Of a stretch of 5,183 nucleotides of DNA, positions 5,110-5,183 are shown piece after piece. The DNA is from Paraprevotella stercoravium (GTDB taxonomy: Bacteria > Bacteroidota > Bacteroidia > Bacteroidales > Bacteroidaceae). Position 1 is the first letter of the stretch. The number at the start of each line of letters is the position of its first letter. Location: contig JAHLFU010000147.1 in the NCBI GenBank assembly GCA_018883665.1, positions 1 through 5,183 on the forward strand, given 5' to 3'. Under the pieces are notes generated by a model, which had not been told where the DNA came from, did no database searches, and saw only the letters and a list, made by a program, of their open reading frames with translations. A program made the translations under genes and the position numbers.

Positions 5110-5183
5110 AGAATGAGATTTATGACAATATGCTCTCGGCATACGATATGGCTACGGAGCAACAGAGGCGGAACGCCATATTT
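5106..5183 (+). CDS. abiEii: Probable AbiEii-family nucleotidyltransferase toxin, partial
   Basis: Only the first 26 codons are present before the right edge. The start ATG overlaps the abiEi stop by four bases (ATGA), a sign of translational coupling. The visible residues include the segment YDNMLSAYDMATEQQRRNAI, which looks like the N-terminal helix of Bacteroidetes AbiEii proteins, but the assignment rests mainly on position behind abiEi. AbiEii toxins are nucleotidyltransferases whose expression halts growth; the catalytic motifs would lie beyond the window, so activity cannot be judged. Confidence 0.75.
   Translation, partial: MKNEIYDNMLSAYDMATEQQRRNAIF

Overview
The window looks like accessory DNA from a Bacteroidales gut commensal (Bacteroides, Phocaeicola or Parabacteroides type). 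The evidence is the Bacteroidetes promoter form (-33 TTTG, -7 TAnnTTTG), which recurs before several genes, the A-rich leaders without strong Shine-Dalgarno sequences, and the kinds of protein encoded. No rRNA, tRNA or CRISPR array was found. The genus cannot be fixed from this sequence.

Left part (1-1657, all minus strand): a TetR/AcrR-type repressor gene (1046-1657) is followed by a small TPR-like protein (397-888) and an ankyrin-repeat protein that runs off the window's left edge (start at 410). The last two genes overlap by 14 bases and probably share one transcript. Between the repressor and this pair lies a good promoter whose -33 element falls inside a near-palindrome with the form ACCA-N2-TGGT, typical of TetR-family operators. 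The simplest reading is that the TetR protein represses the TPR/ankyrin pair.

Middle (1852-3168): a complete 1317-bp insertion sequence of the IS4 family, with 14/14 terminal inverted repeats and one intact 385-residue DDE transposase. No target duplication is visible. Its right end lies inside the 3' end of a 282-residue gene of unknown function with a HEPN-like Rx5H motif (3148-3996). The IS supplies that gene's last six codons and its stop.

Right part (3997-5183): a 486-bp stretch without a clear intact gene holds a candidate promoter for the HEPN-like gene, a possible 5' remnant of an NADH:flavin oxidoreductase gene, a strong 47-nt hairpin, short repeats and the promoter of the next operon. 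That operon, on the plus strand, is a type IV toxin-antitoxin pair: intact AbiEi antitoxin/repressor (4483-5109), overlapping by ATGA with the start of a probable AbiEii nucleotidyltransferase toxin cut by the window edge. An AbiE system, a HEPN-like protein, an IS and gene debris together resemble a defence or mobile-element island. No wholly new system is proven here. The best leads are the HEPN-like protein with its IS-altered tail, the TetR-controlled TPR/ankyrin pair and the hairpin upstream of abiE.
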